A DNA stretch of 64,000 bases from Alloacidobacterium dinghuense. GTDB taxonomy: Bacteria > Acidobacteriota > Terriglobia > Terriglobales > Acidobacteriaceae. The notes beneath the pieces were generated by a model. It had not been told where the DNA came from, did not search any database, and saw only the letters and a program-made list of their open reading frames with translations. Where the stretch lies: assembly GCF_014274465.1 (NCBI RefSeq), contig NZ_CP060394.1, forward strand, positions 434,001 to 498,000, given 5' to 3'. A program made the position numbers and the translations under genes. Of this stretch, positions 56,584 through 64,000 are shown piece after piece (position 1 is the first letter of the stretch; every line of letters starts with the position of its first letter).

Positions 56584-57219
56584 ATGACAACCATCAATAC
56601 CATTTTGTGGGACGTTGGCGGGGTCCTGCTGACAAATGGCTGGGACCGTAAGGGGCGTGCTGCCCTGCAGGCGCAATTTGGGTTGGACCACGACGTGTTT
56701 GAAGAAAGGCACGAAATGTCCAACGACGCCTGGGAAAAGGGACTGATCACGATTGAGGAGTATCTCAGGAAGACAGTCTTCTACGAGCCGCGCAACTTTA
56801 CCCCGGACGACTTCATAGCCGCGATGAAGGCCCAGTCACAAGTACTCGGTGACAGCGCTCTGGGAATTCTTGGGAATCTCGCCGCATCGGAATCAGTATT
56901 TCTGGGCATGCTGAACAACGAGTCACGTGAGCTGAACGATTACCGCATCGAGAAATTCGACTTGCATAATTACTTCGAGATCTTCCTGAGTTCCTGCTAT
57001 GTGGGGTTGCGCAAGCCGCGTACCGATATCTTCAAGCTTGCGCTCAATATCCTGCAGGAAGATGGGGACTCAGTGGCGTTTGTCGATGACCGTTCGGGCA
57101 ATGTACAGGCTGCGCTTGACGTGGGAATGCACGGAATTCGTTATCAAGGCGCGGAGCAATTAAAAGCGGAATTTGAGAAGCTGGGTATTTCGCTGGAGCC
57201 TGAAGCAGTATCGCGGTAA
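56584..57219 (+). CDS. HAD-superfamily hydrolase (subclass IA)
   Basis: A 211-residue phosphatase-like protein. The expected first motif DxDG(T/V) reads WDVGGVLL, so the second Asp is replaced by Gly while the nucleophile Asp remains. Later motifs are MLNNESRELNDYRI, the Lys in GLRKPRTDIFKLALNILQ, and VAFVDDRSGNVQAALDVGMH. The GGVL form is normal in the YihX/epoxide-hydrolase-N-terminal-like branch, which dephosphorylates sugar phosphates such as glucose 1-phosphate. Its position in the sugar-phosphate cluster fits that. Confidence 0.85.
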   Translation: MTTINTILWDVGGVLLTNGWDRKGRAALQAQFGLDHDVFEERHEMSNDAWEKGLITIEEYLRKTVFYEPRNFTPDDFIAAMKAQSQVLGDSALGILGNLAASESVFLGMLNNESRELNDYRIEKFDLHNYFEIFLSSCYVGLRKPRTDIFKLALNILQEDGDSVAFVDDRSGNVQAALDVGMHGIRYQGAEQLKAEFEKLGISLEPEAVSR

Positions 57220-57300
57220 GCCACCGAGCGACGATTTGCAAACCCGCTTGGATTGGATAGAGCAGTCACGAAGTAAAGAAAGAGCAGCAGGGAGAGACTT

Positions 57301-58842
57301 ATGGCGACGACAGAAGTGAGGGTGGCTCCTGAGGGCGTTCGGGCAGCGGAGCAACGGAGCGAACGCATTCCCGATCCCGGGATCGTGGTGATTTTCGGCG
57401 CGTCCGGCGACTTAACGAAGCGCAAACTGCTGCCAGCGCTCTTTCACCTGGAGCAGCAAGGTTTGCTGCCCGCGGAGTTCGCGATCGTCGGCGTAGCACG
57501 GCGCGACCTGCGCCATGAATTTGCCGCTGATATGAAAGACGGCATTTTGAAATTTGGCGGCGTGAAGGAATCGGACGGCGGAATCGATGAGTTCATCGAC
57601 AAAGTGGATTACCACGCGATGAACTTTGATGACGACGGCGGCTACACAGCGTTGAAGGCTCTGCTCGAGAAGATCGACAAAGAGCGGGGAACCGAGGGCA
57701 ACCGCCTCTTCTATCTCGCCGTGGCCCCTGAATATTTCTCTGACATCATCAATCGGCTCGGAGAGCATGGCATGGCGCATCCGGAAAAAGGCCATGCGCG
57801 GGTCATCATCGAGAAGCCATTCGGACATGATCTGGAATCGGCCAAGGAACTGAACGATGAGGTAAACAAGGTGTTTGATGAGGAGCAGATTTTCCGCATC
57901 GATCACTATCTTGGCAAGGAGACTGTGCAGAACGTCCTCGTCTTTCGCTTTGCGAATGGGATTTTTGAGCCGATCTGGAACCGGAACCTCATCGATCACG
58001 TGCAGATTACGGCAGCCGAGAGCATTGGCATCGAAGGCCGCGGGCCGTTTTACGAGAAGGCCGGAGCCCTGCGGGACGTGCTCCAAAACCATATGATGGA
58101 GGTTCTTTCTTTCGTCGCCATGGAGCCTCCGGTTTCATTTGAGGCTAGCGCTGTCCGCAGCGAAAAGTTGAAGGTTTGGCGCGCGATCAAACCCATTTCC
58201 ATCGACAACACGGTGCGCGGCCAGTATGCGCTGGGTACGGTGGATGGCCAGCAAGTGCAAGGCTATCGCGAAGAGGACCGCGTCGATCCCAATTCAGCGA
58301 CGGAGACGTTCGGGGCACTGAAGCTTGAGATCGAGAACTGGCGCTGGGCTGGAGTGCCCTTCTACCTGCGCGCGGGCAAGCGTCTGGCAAAGCGCGTGAC
58401 GGAGGTTATGATCCAGTTCCGGCAGCCGCCGCAGCTGCTCTTTGATAAGCCTGGCTCGGGGCCGTGCAATGAGATTCAACCGAATGTGTTGGTGATTCGC
58501 ATTCAGCCGGATGAGGGGATCTCGCTGAGATTTGGCGCGAAGGTTCCGGGGCCGGAGACGAATGTATGCCCGGTGGTGATGGACTTCCAGTATGCAACTG
58601 CATTTGGTGTGAATCAGCAAAATGGCTATGAGCGGTTGCTGCTTGACGCGATGCTTGGCGACCAGACGTTGTTCGCCCATCGCGACGGAGTCGAAGCGAC
58701 ATGGGCGCTGTACACGCCGGTGCTGGAGGCGTGGGCAAAGTCGAAGCCGAGGGATTTCCCGAATTACACCAGCGGTACCTGGGGGCCGAAGGCTGCCGAC
58801 GGGCTGATCGGGCGCGATGGCAGGCGCTGGCACAACAGCTAG
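57301..58842 (+). CDS. zwf: glucose-6-phosphate 1-dehydrogenase
   Basis: First step of the oxidative pentose phosphate pathway, making NADPH and 6-phosphogluconolactone. 513 residues. The coenzyme loop is VIFGASGDLTKRKLLPALF near residue 32; the active-site motif RIDHYLGKETVQNVLVFRF lies near residue 200 with the catalytic His; EKPFGHDLESAKEL and GRGPFYEKAGALRDVLQNHM follow the family. The N-terminal 25 residues are variable. GGAGAG ribosome site upstream. Followed by pgl and glk. Confidence 0.96.
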   Translation: MATTEVRVAPEGVRAAEQRSERIPDPGIVVIFGASGDLTKRKLLPALFHLEQQGLLPAEFAIVGVARRDLRHEFAADMKDGILKFGGVKESDGGIDEFIDKVDYHAMNFDDDGGYTALKALLEKIDKERGTEGNRLFYLAVAPEYFSDIINRLGEHGMAHPEKGHARVIIEKPFGHDLESAKELNDEVNKVFDEEQIFRIDHYLGKETVQNVLVFRFANGIFEPIWNRNLIDHVQITAAESIGIEGRGPFYEKAGALRDVLQNHMMEVLSFVAMEPPVSFEASAVRSEKLKVWRAIKPISIDNTVRGQYALGTVDGQQVQGYREEDRVDPNSATETFGALKLEIENWRWAGVPFYLRAGKRLAKRVTEVMIQFRQPPQLLFDKPGSGPCNEIQPNVLVIRIQPDEGISLRFGAKVPGPETNVCPVVMDFQYATAFGVNQQNGYERLLLDAMLGDQTLFAHRDGVEATWALYTPVLEAWAKSKPRDFPNYTSGTWGPKAADGLIGRDGRRWHNS

Positions 58843-58869
58843 TAAGGAAACGCGGTGCATGGCGGTGAT

Positions 58870-58908
58870 CCCATCCTTACCTCTTGCATAGGTCAGGGGT
58901 AGGATGGG
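58870..58908 (+). other. hairpin between zwf and pgl
   Basis: CCCATCCT (58870-58877) pairs with AGGATGGG (58901-58908) around a 23-base loop, 28 bases before the pgl start. It lacks a T-run, so attenuation or mRNA protection is more likely than termination. Confidence 0.4.
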
Positions 58909-58936
58909 CAGGACGCTTTTGAGAAAGTTGTGACGC

Positions 58937-59734
58937 ATGGCGAAGACGATAGCAGTCGAATACCGCGTGCACGATGGGCCCGATGCGCTGGCGCATGCGG
59001 CGGCGGAACATTTTCTGGAACAGGCGCAAAAGAGTGTTGCCGCCAAAGGCAAGGCTCGTATTGCCGTCTCCGGTGGCAGTACGCCGAAGCGAACCTTTGA
59101 ATTGCTGGCGAATCCTAAAGAGAAATTTCTGCAGGCGATGCCATGGGAGAAGCTGGAGCTTTATTTTGTCGATGAGCGCACCGTGCCTCCCACGGACAAA
59201 GACAGCAACTATCGCATGACCCGCGAGGCGATGCTAGACAAGGTTCCGCTGAAGCCCGAGCAGGTCTTCCGCATTAAGGGCGAACTGCCTCCAGAAGAAG
59301 CAGCCGCGCGATACGAATCGACTCTTCGCAACCAGTTCAAGCTGGAGGGTGCGGAAGTTCCCCGCTTCGACGTGCTGGCACTCGGAATGGGTGATGACGG
59401 GCATACGGCGTCGATCTTTCCGCATACTGCCGGCATTCACGAACTGGCTCGCCTCGTGTATGCGAACCAGGTTCCGCAGAAAGATACATGGCGCGTGACG
59501 CTGACATGGCCTGTGATTATTCAGGCCGGCGAAGTGTTCTTCCTGATTGGCGGCAAGGACAAGGCTGACCCATTGCATCGCGTGCTGCAGGGGCAGTATG
59601 ATCCGGAGACGCTGCCATCGCAGTTGATTCAGCCGAAAAATGGGAAACTACTCTTCCTGCTGGACAAAGATGCAGCGGCGCTGCTGCCCGCGCCCGACGC
59701 GAGTGGCAAGGGGAAACTGGAGATTCAAAGATGA
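58937..59734 (+). CDS. pgl: 6-phosphogluconolactonase
   Basis: Hydrolyses 6-phosphogluconolactone, the zwf product. 265 residues. Signatures: IAVSGGSTPKRTFELLA near residue 41, the loop LYFVDERTVPPTDKDSNYRM, ALGMGDDGHTASIFPHT with the catalytic His, and WPVIIQAGEVFFLIGGKDKA. The stop overlaps the glk ATG by four bases (ATGA), so the two are translationally coupled. Confidence 0.95.
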   Translation: MAKTIAVEYRVHDGPDALAHAAAEHFLEQAQKSVAAKGKARIAVSGGSTPKRTFELLANPKEKFLQAMPWEKLELYFVDERTVPPTDKDSNYRMTREAMLDKVPLKPEQVFRIKGELPPEEAAARYESTLRNQFKLEGAEVPRFDVLALGMGDDGHTASIFPHTAGIHELARLVYANQVPQKDTWRVTLTWPVIIQAGEVFFLIGGKDKADPLHRVLQGQYDPETLPSQLIQPKNGKLLFLLDKDAAALLPAPDASGKGKLEIQR

Positions 59735-60762
59735 TTCTCGCCGGGGACGTGGGCGGCACAAAAGTAGACTTGGCGTTGTACGGGTTTGAAAATGGTGAAC
59801 TGACGCTGGTTCGCGAAGAGAGATTTCCTGCTCAGGAATATTCAGGGCTCGAAGTTATAGCAGAGAAGTTTTTAGCCGATACGGGCAATCCGGAAGTTAC
59901 TGCTGCATGTTTTGGTGTGCCGGGCCCGGTGCGGCATGGACGCCTGAAGCTGACCAATCTGCCCTGGATACTCGATTGCGAAGAGCTGTCGACCGGACTA
60001 GATATCCGGCACTTGTTTCTCATCAATGACCTCGAAGCAAACGGGTATGGCATTCCTGAACTGCACGCTGATCAGATTCATGTTCTGAGCGAAGGCGATG
60101 CGAGCGCGGTTGGGAATCGCGCGCTGGTGTCCGCGGGTACCGGATTAGGCCAGGCTATTCTCGTGTGGAATGGCAAGATGCATATCCCAATGGCTTCCGA
60201 AGGCGGCCACTGCGATTTTGCGCCGCGCGACGAGATGGAAATCGATCTCATGCGCTATCTGCAGCGAGTGCTGAAGGGACGGGTAAGCTTCGAGCGCGTG
60301 GTTTCCGGCATTGGCCTAAAGAACATTTACGCATTCCTGCGAGATGAAAAAGGCATGGATGAGCCGACATGGCTGAAGGAACGGATGCATGCAGAAGATC
60401 CGAATGCAGTGATCGGCGAAGTGGGCGAGAACGGTTCGAACGAGCTGTGCGCCAAGACGCTGGAGATGTTCGTTTCAGCGTATGGCGCCGAGGCTGGGAA
60501 TCTTGCCTTGAAGGTATTATCGGTTGGCGGACTGTACCTGGGCGGCGGCATTGCCCCGAAGATTTTGAAGACGATGAAGGATGGAGCCTTTATGAAGGCG
60601 TTCGTCGATAAGGGACGCCTGAGTGATCTGCTCATTCATACCCCGGTACGCATTATTCTGGAGAGCCGTGCTGCGTTATTGGGAGCGGCCGCGTATGCGG
60701 AAGCAAGGGCGGCGCAACTCAGTGGTCAATCGGTGCGTGCTGCGTCAATCCAGTTTTCCTGA
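59731..60762 (+). CDS. glk: glucokinase
   Basis: Phosphorylates glucose to glucose 6-phosphate; 343 residues, Glk (group A) type. ATP-binding ILAGDVGGTKVDLALY at the N-terminus, FGVPGPVRHGRLKLTNLPW, NDLEANGYGI, the phosphate loop SAGTGLGQAILVWNG, and SEGGHCDFAPRDEMEIDLMR with the catalytic region, plus GGLYLGGGIAPKI. It would link glucose released by the GH15 enzyme to the zwf-pgl branch. Last gene of the sugar cluster. Confidence 0.95.
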   Translation: MILAGDVGGTKVDLALYGFENGELTLVREERFPAQEYSGLEVIAEKFLADTGNPEVTAACFGVPGPVRHGRLKLTNLPWILDCEELSTGLDIRHLFLINDLEANGYGIPELHADQIHVLSEGDASAVGNRALVSAGTGLGQAILVWNGKMHIPMASEGGHCDFAPRDEMEIDLMRYLQRVLKGRVSFERVVSGIGLKNIYAFLRDEKGMDEPTWLKERMHAEDPNAVIGEVGENGSNELCAKTLEMFVSAYGAEAGNLALKVLSVGGLYLGGGIAPKILKTMKDGAFMKAFVDKGRLSDLLIHTPVRIILESRAALLGAAAYAEARAAQLSGQSVRAASIQFS

Positions 60763-60801
60763 ATCGCCGCGGCCTTGGCGAGCGTCTTTGAATGGAGTGA
60801 T

Positions 60802-61176
60802 ATGAAAGCAGTCCATTCTTTTCCGAAGGGTTTATTGTTGGCGGTGATCTTCTCCGCGATTGTAAGTGTGCCGAGGCTCGCTTTGGCGCATGCGGTGTTG
60901 CTGACGTCAACCCCCACGGCTCATGCAACCGTCAAAGGCCCGCAGATTTCGGTCTATCTTAAGTTCAACTCCCGCATAGACGGCGCGCACTCACGCTTGT
61001 ATCTTGTCGATTCAAGTGGTAAGGTGCAGCCTTTGACGCTGGCTCCGCAGGATTCGCCCGATGCACTTGCCGCAGAAGGTGTCAAACTGAACGCAGGCGG
61101 ATACACGATTCGGTGGCAGGCATTGGCAAGTGATGGGCATATCACGCGCGGAGAAATTCCGTTTACGGTTCAATAG
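60802..61176 (+). CDS. copC: CopC-domain copper-binding periplasmic protein
   Basis: A 124-residue protein; ATG 60802 has ATGGAG six bases upstream. Signal peptide ends at ALA, so the mature N-terminus is HAVLLTSTPTAHATV with the N-terminal His that binds Cu(II) in CopC. The second copper ligand region is ASDGHITRGEIPF. The Met-rich Cu(I) site is absent, as in many CopC forms. It precedes the CopD gene by six bases, and the pair should deliver or take up copper across the inner membrane. Confidence 0.88.
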   Translation: MKAVHSFPKGLLLAVIFSAIVSVPRLALAHAVLLTSTPTAHATVKGPQISVYLKFNSRIDGAHSRLYLVDSSGKVQPLTLAPQDSPDALAAEGVKLNAGGYTIRWQALASDGHITRGEIPFTVQ

Positions 61177-61182
61177 TCGGCA

Positions 61183-62784
61183 TTGATCTGGTTACTCAAA
61201 GATTTCGATCTACTCTCGGTGCTGCTGCGGGCGGCGGGCCTGGCGCTTGAGGCGCTGACGCTAGGCGGAGTGTCGTTCCTCCTGCTTGCTGCGCTGCCCG
61301 CGCGCCTCGATGCTGAGAATACACGCCGACTCCGCATTGTGACGGGTTGGGCTGCGCTCGCGCTCGCTGTCGCGCAGGTTCTTTCCGTTGCCACCGGCTG
61401 CACTATTCTCATCAGCGGTTCAGGGTTCAGCTTCCGCGATGTTGCTACGGCGGATTTCTTCTTCCTGGGATTCCTGCTCTTTGTCAGTGCATTGGCACTT
61501 TTTGCGCTGATGCGCGCTACCTCGCGAAGGACATTATTTGCCTGTGCACCGTTTGCAATTATGGTGCTGATGGCTTCCGTAGGCATGAGCCATGCGGCGG
61601 CTCGGCTCGAAAATCGCTGGATTCTGCTGGCGCTCACTACATTGCATCACGTTGGCACGGCTGCGTGGATTGGCGCCATGCCATTCCTGTTGATTGCCTT
61701 GCGGGGTGAGAAGAGCCAAATGACAGCCGGACGATACGCGCGCCGCTTTTCCGCCATGGCGATCACATCTGTCTCTCTGCTCGTGCTTGGCGGCATTGGG
61801 ATGGCCTTCTTCTACATCGGATCGTGGCAGGGTATCTACGGGACCACATATGGAATCATGATCGTTGCCAAGATTTACCTGCTGCTGCTGATTCTTGGAA
61901 TGGGAGCGGGGAATTTCTTTCTGGTGCGACAGATTGACCGTGCGCCTGCGCCACTGCTGGTGCGACTACGCCGATTCAGCGAGGCGGAGATCGGTCTCGG
62001 ATTCACAGCAATTCTCGCGGCTGCATCCCTGACATCGCAGCCTCCGGCAGTTGATCTGACGCGGGATCGCCTAACGAGCCATGAAATCGTCGAGCGCATG
62101 CGATGGGTGTTGCCACGCATGTCGAGTCCGCCGCTGAAAGCGCTGGTGCCTCCGAGTTCTATTCAGGTTGCGATTCAGAATTCTCTCTTCGGCAGCGGAA
62201 GTGAGAATGATGCGAACGACCGCGCATGGAGCGAATACAACCATCACTGGGCGGGGTTGATCGTACTGGTTGCAGGTTTGCTCGCGCTGCTGGCGCGCTC
62301 GGAGCGATTCAAGTGGGCGCATCATTGGCCGCTTTTATTCATCGGGTTGGCGGCGTTTATCCTGCTGCGCGCAGATCCGGAAAACTGGCCGCTTGGACCG
62401 AGGCCATTCTGGGCGAGCTTTTCTTCGCCGGATGTTCTCCAGCACCGCATGTATGCGGTATTGATTACGGCCTTTGCTGTCTTCGAGTGGGCGGTTGAGA
62501 CGGGCCGGGTGAAATCGCGCAGAGCGTCCTACGTCTTCCCCTTGATGTGTGCCGCGGGCGGCGCGCTGCTGCTGACGCACTCCCACGCGCTGGGAAATAT
62601 CAAAGAAGAAATGCTGGCCGAGATGAGCCACACGCCGATTGCATTGCTCGGCGCAACCGCTGGCTGGAGCCGCTGGCTCGAACTCCGCCTGTCGCAAGAC
62701 CGTGATTCTAAAATAGCTTCCTATGTCTGGCCGGTGTGCCTGGTTCTGGTCGGGATCGTGCTCCTCGACTACCGCGAATCGTAG
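61183..62784 (+). CDS. copD: CopD-domain copper-transport membrane protein
   Basis: A 533-residue integral membrane protein starting at TTG 61183, six bases after the copC stop. About ten hydrophobic segments are visible (LRAAGLALEALTLGGVSFLL, SATHHVGTAAWIGAMPFLL-type TTLHHVGTAAWIGAMPF, ITSVSLLVLGGIGMAFFYIG). The CopD core spans roughly 150-300. The C-terminal half (HHWAGLIVLVAGLLALLAR onward) adds further membrane segments and HSHALGNIKEEM, where His residues may bind metal. Acts with CopC. Confidence 0.85.
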   Translation: MIWLLKDFDLLSVLLRAAGLALEALTLGGVSFLLLAALPARLDAENTRRLRIVTGWAALALAVAQVLSVATGCTILISGSGFSFRDVATADFFFLGFLLFVSALALFALMRATSRRTLFACAPFAIMVLMASVGMSHAAARLENRWILLALTTLHHVGTAAWIGAMPFLLIALRGEKSQMTAGRYARRFSAMAITSVSLLVLGGIGMAFFYIGSWQGIYGTTYGIMIVAKIYLLLLILGMGAGNFFLVRQIDRAPAPLLVRLRRFSEAEIGLGFTAILAAASLTSQPPAVDLTRDRLTSHEIVERMRWVLPRMSSPPLKALVPPSSIQVAIQNSLFGSGSENDANDRAWSEYNHHWAGLIVLVAGLLALLARSERFKWAHHWPLLFIGLAAFILLRADPENWPLGPRPFWASFSSPDVLQHRMYAVLITAFAVFEWAVETGRVKSRRASYVFPLMCAAGGALLLTHSHALGNIKEEMLAEMSHTPIALLGATAGWSRWLELRLSQDRDSKIASYVWPVCLVLVGIVLLDYRES

Positions 62785-62890
62785 GCAGACCTGAGATTCG
62801 ACAACCGTATCCTCCGTTGCATATGGTAAATACAGCGCTCTGAATGCAGTTCTGCCAGAAGCGCACCTCTTTCTCTGTAAAGGAAGGTTA

Positions 62891-64000
62891 TGCAGCAAGC
62901 TATTCGTCGTATTGCAGGATTTGTGTGTTGTGCCACCGCATGTCTTGTCCTTGGAACAGTTTTCAGCCCGAATGCGAGTGCGCAACGGCTGCCGGACACG
63001 GTCCGTCCGGAACACTATGGCCTGATCCTCACTCCCGATCTGAAGAGCGCAACCTTCACCGGCACCGAAACGATCGATGTGCAGATTCAGAAGCCAGTCG
63101 ATTCGATCACGCTGAATGCCATCGAGATTAAATTTCAGAGCGTAAAAGCAAATCTGAACGGCAAGACACTGGAAGCATCCGTTACGGAAGATACAGACAA
63201 GCAGCAGGCGACCTTCCATTTCAATCATCAACTGCCCACAGGCAAGCTGACACTGGCGATTGAGTATACGGGCATTCTCAACAACGAACTGCGCGGCTTC
63301 TACCTGTCGAAGACTGAGAAGCGCAACTACGCCGTCACGCAATTTGAATCGACCGACGCGCGCCGTGCGTTTCCTTCGTTTGATGAGCCGGCATTCAAAG
63401 CAACCTATGATGTGACCCTGGTCGTAGATAAAGGCGATACAGCCATCTCGAACACCAATGTCGTTTCAGACACCGCTGGCCCGTCAGCAGACAAGCACAC
63501 GATCAAGTTTGCTACCACGCCGAAGATGTCGACCTACCTGGTTGCATTTCTCGTGGGCGACTTTCAGTGCACGAGCGGCGAGAGCGACGGTGTGCCGATC
63601 CGCGCCTGTGCCACGCCTGACAAGGTTGAGCTAGGAAAGTACTCCGTGAAGGCAGCGGAGTTTGTGCTGCATTACTACGACACGTATTTCGGTATCAAGT
63701 ATCCCATGCCGAAACTCGACATGATCGCGATCCCCGACTTTGAAGCGGGCGCGATGGAGAACTTCGGCGCGATTACGTATCGCGAGACCGATCTTCTGAT
63801 CGACGAAAAGACCGCCTCAGTTGGGGCAAAGAAAAACGTCGCCGAAGTAGTGGCTCATGAAATGGCTCACCAGTGGTTCGGCGATATGGTAACCATGCAG
63901 TGGTGGGACAACATCTGGCTGAACGAGGGCTTTGCAACCTGGATGGAGAACAAGCCCGTCGCAGCGTGGCACCTGGAGTGGAACATTCCGCAAGATGTTG
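62891..64000 (+). CDS. M1-family aminopeptidase (partial, runs off the window)
   Basis: The first 370 codons of an exported zinc aminopeptidase. ATG 62891 has AAGGAAGG eight bases upstream. Signal peptide: VCCATACLVLGTVFSPNASA, cleavage after residue 31. The N-terminal saddle domain carries RRAFPSFDEPAFKATYDVTL near 155; the exopeptidase motif GAMENFGAITYRE is near residue 293, and the zinc site HEMAHQWFGDMVTMQWWDN near residue 320, with the third ligand Glu in NEGFATWME. It removes N-terminal residues from peptides in the periplasm or outside the cell. Confidence 0.95.

Overview
The window (64 kb, GC-rich apart from a few islands) looks like a chromosomal segment of an Acidobacteriota bacterium, probably Terriglobia/Acidobacteriaceae. 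This is inferred from gene content: an EmrAB-TolC set, RND efflux, a GH15 glucoamylase beside an oxidative pentose phosphate cluster, large M1 and M3 peptidases, an AroD-AroE fusion and many toxin-antitoxin pairs. No rRNA marker is present, so the placement is inference. No CRISPR array was seen.

Layout. 1-3.9 kb: a drug-efflux operon (emrB, emrA, tolC-like) on the minus strand with a divergent TetR regulator. 4.0-8.4 kb: an accretion island at the 3' end of tRNA-Glu(TTC), holding two displaced tRNA 3' fragments, a tyrosine integrase, a SEC-C zinc-motif protein and a decayed serine recombinase whose reading frame runs into the tRNA. 8.6-16.3 kb: a small unknown gene, a YhhQ-type queuosine precursor transporter, an RND efflux pair, tRNA-Leu(CAA) and an exported protein with a long Gly-Ser linker.

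16.3-26.4 kb is the most unusual region. A sigma-54 enhancer-binding protein (two GAF domains) and a STAS-like protein face away from a radical SAM enzyme. A -24/-12 promoter embedded in a perfect palindrome lies between them. Downstream, in the direction of that promoter, are a 2-hydroxyacyl-CoA-dehydratase-like protein, a 68-residue membrane peptide that overlaps its stop codon, and a 1234-residue protein with two ASKHA activase domains. I read this as an inducible, ATP-driven low-potential electron-transfer module of unknown substrate.

26.4-41.4 kb is largely housekeeping: aroD-aroE fusion, M3 peptidase, short-chain dehydrogenase, GNAT, tilS, ftsH, cysS, tsaD and a CCA-adding-type nucleotidyltransferase. 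It is interrupted at 31.3-33.1 kb by an IS1-like remnant and a four-gene HicBA-type cluster. 41.4-43.6 kb is a low-GC patch with a truncated flavin reductase and a two-gene RelA/SpoT-domain plus GrlR-like pair that looks like an alarmone-synthetase toxin-antitoxin or defence unit.

43.7-51.4 kb: Bcr/CflA transporter, exported protein, PEP-mutase-family enzyme, superoxide dismutase, GNAT, a Tat-exported glycoamylase-like protein and a Phd/PIN toxin-antitoxin pair. 51.4-60.8 kb: carbohydrate entry and pentose phosphate genes in one direction (GH15, tkt, rpiB, HAD phosphatase, zwf, pgl, glk), which together would turn alpha-glucans into glucose, phosphorylate it and feed the oxidative branch to make NADPH. 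60.8-64 kb: copC, copD and the start of an exported M1 aminopeptidase that runs off the window.
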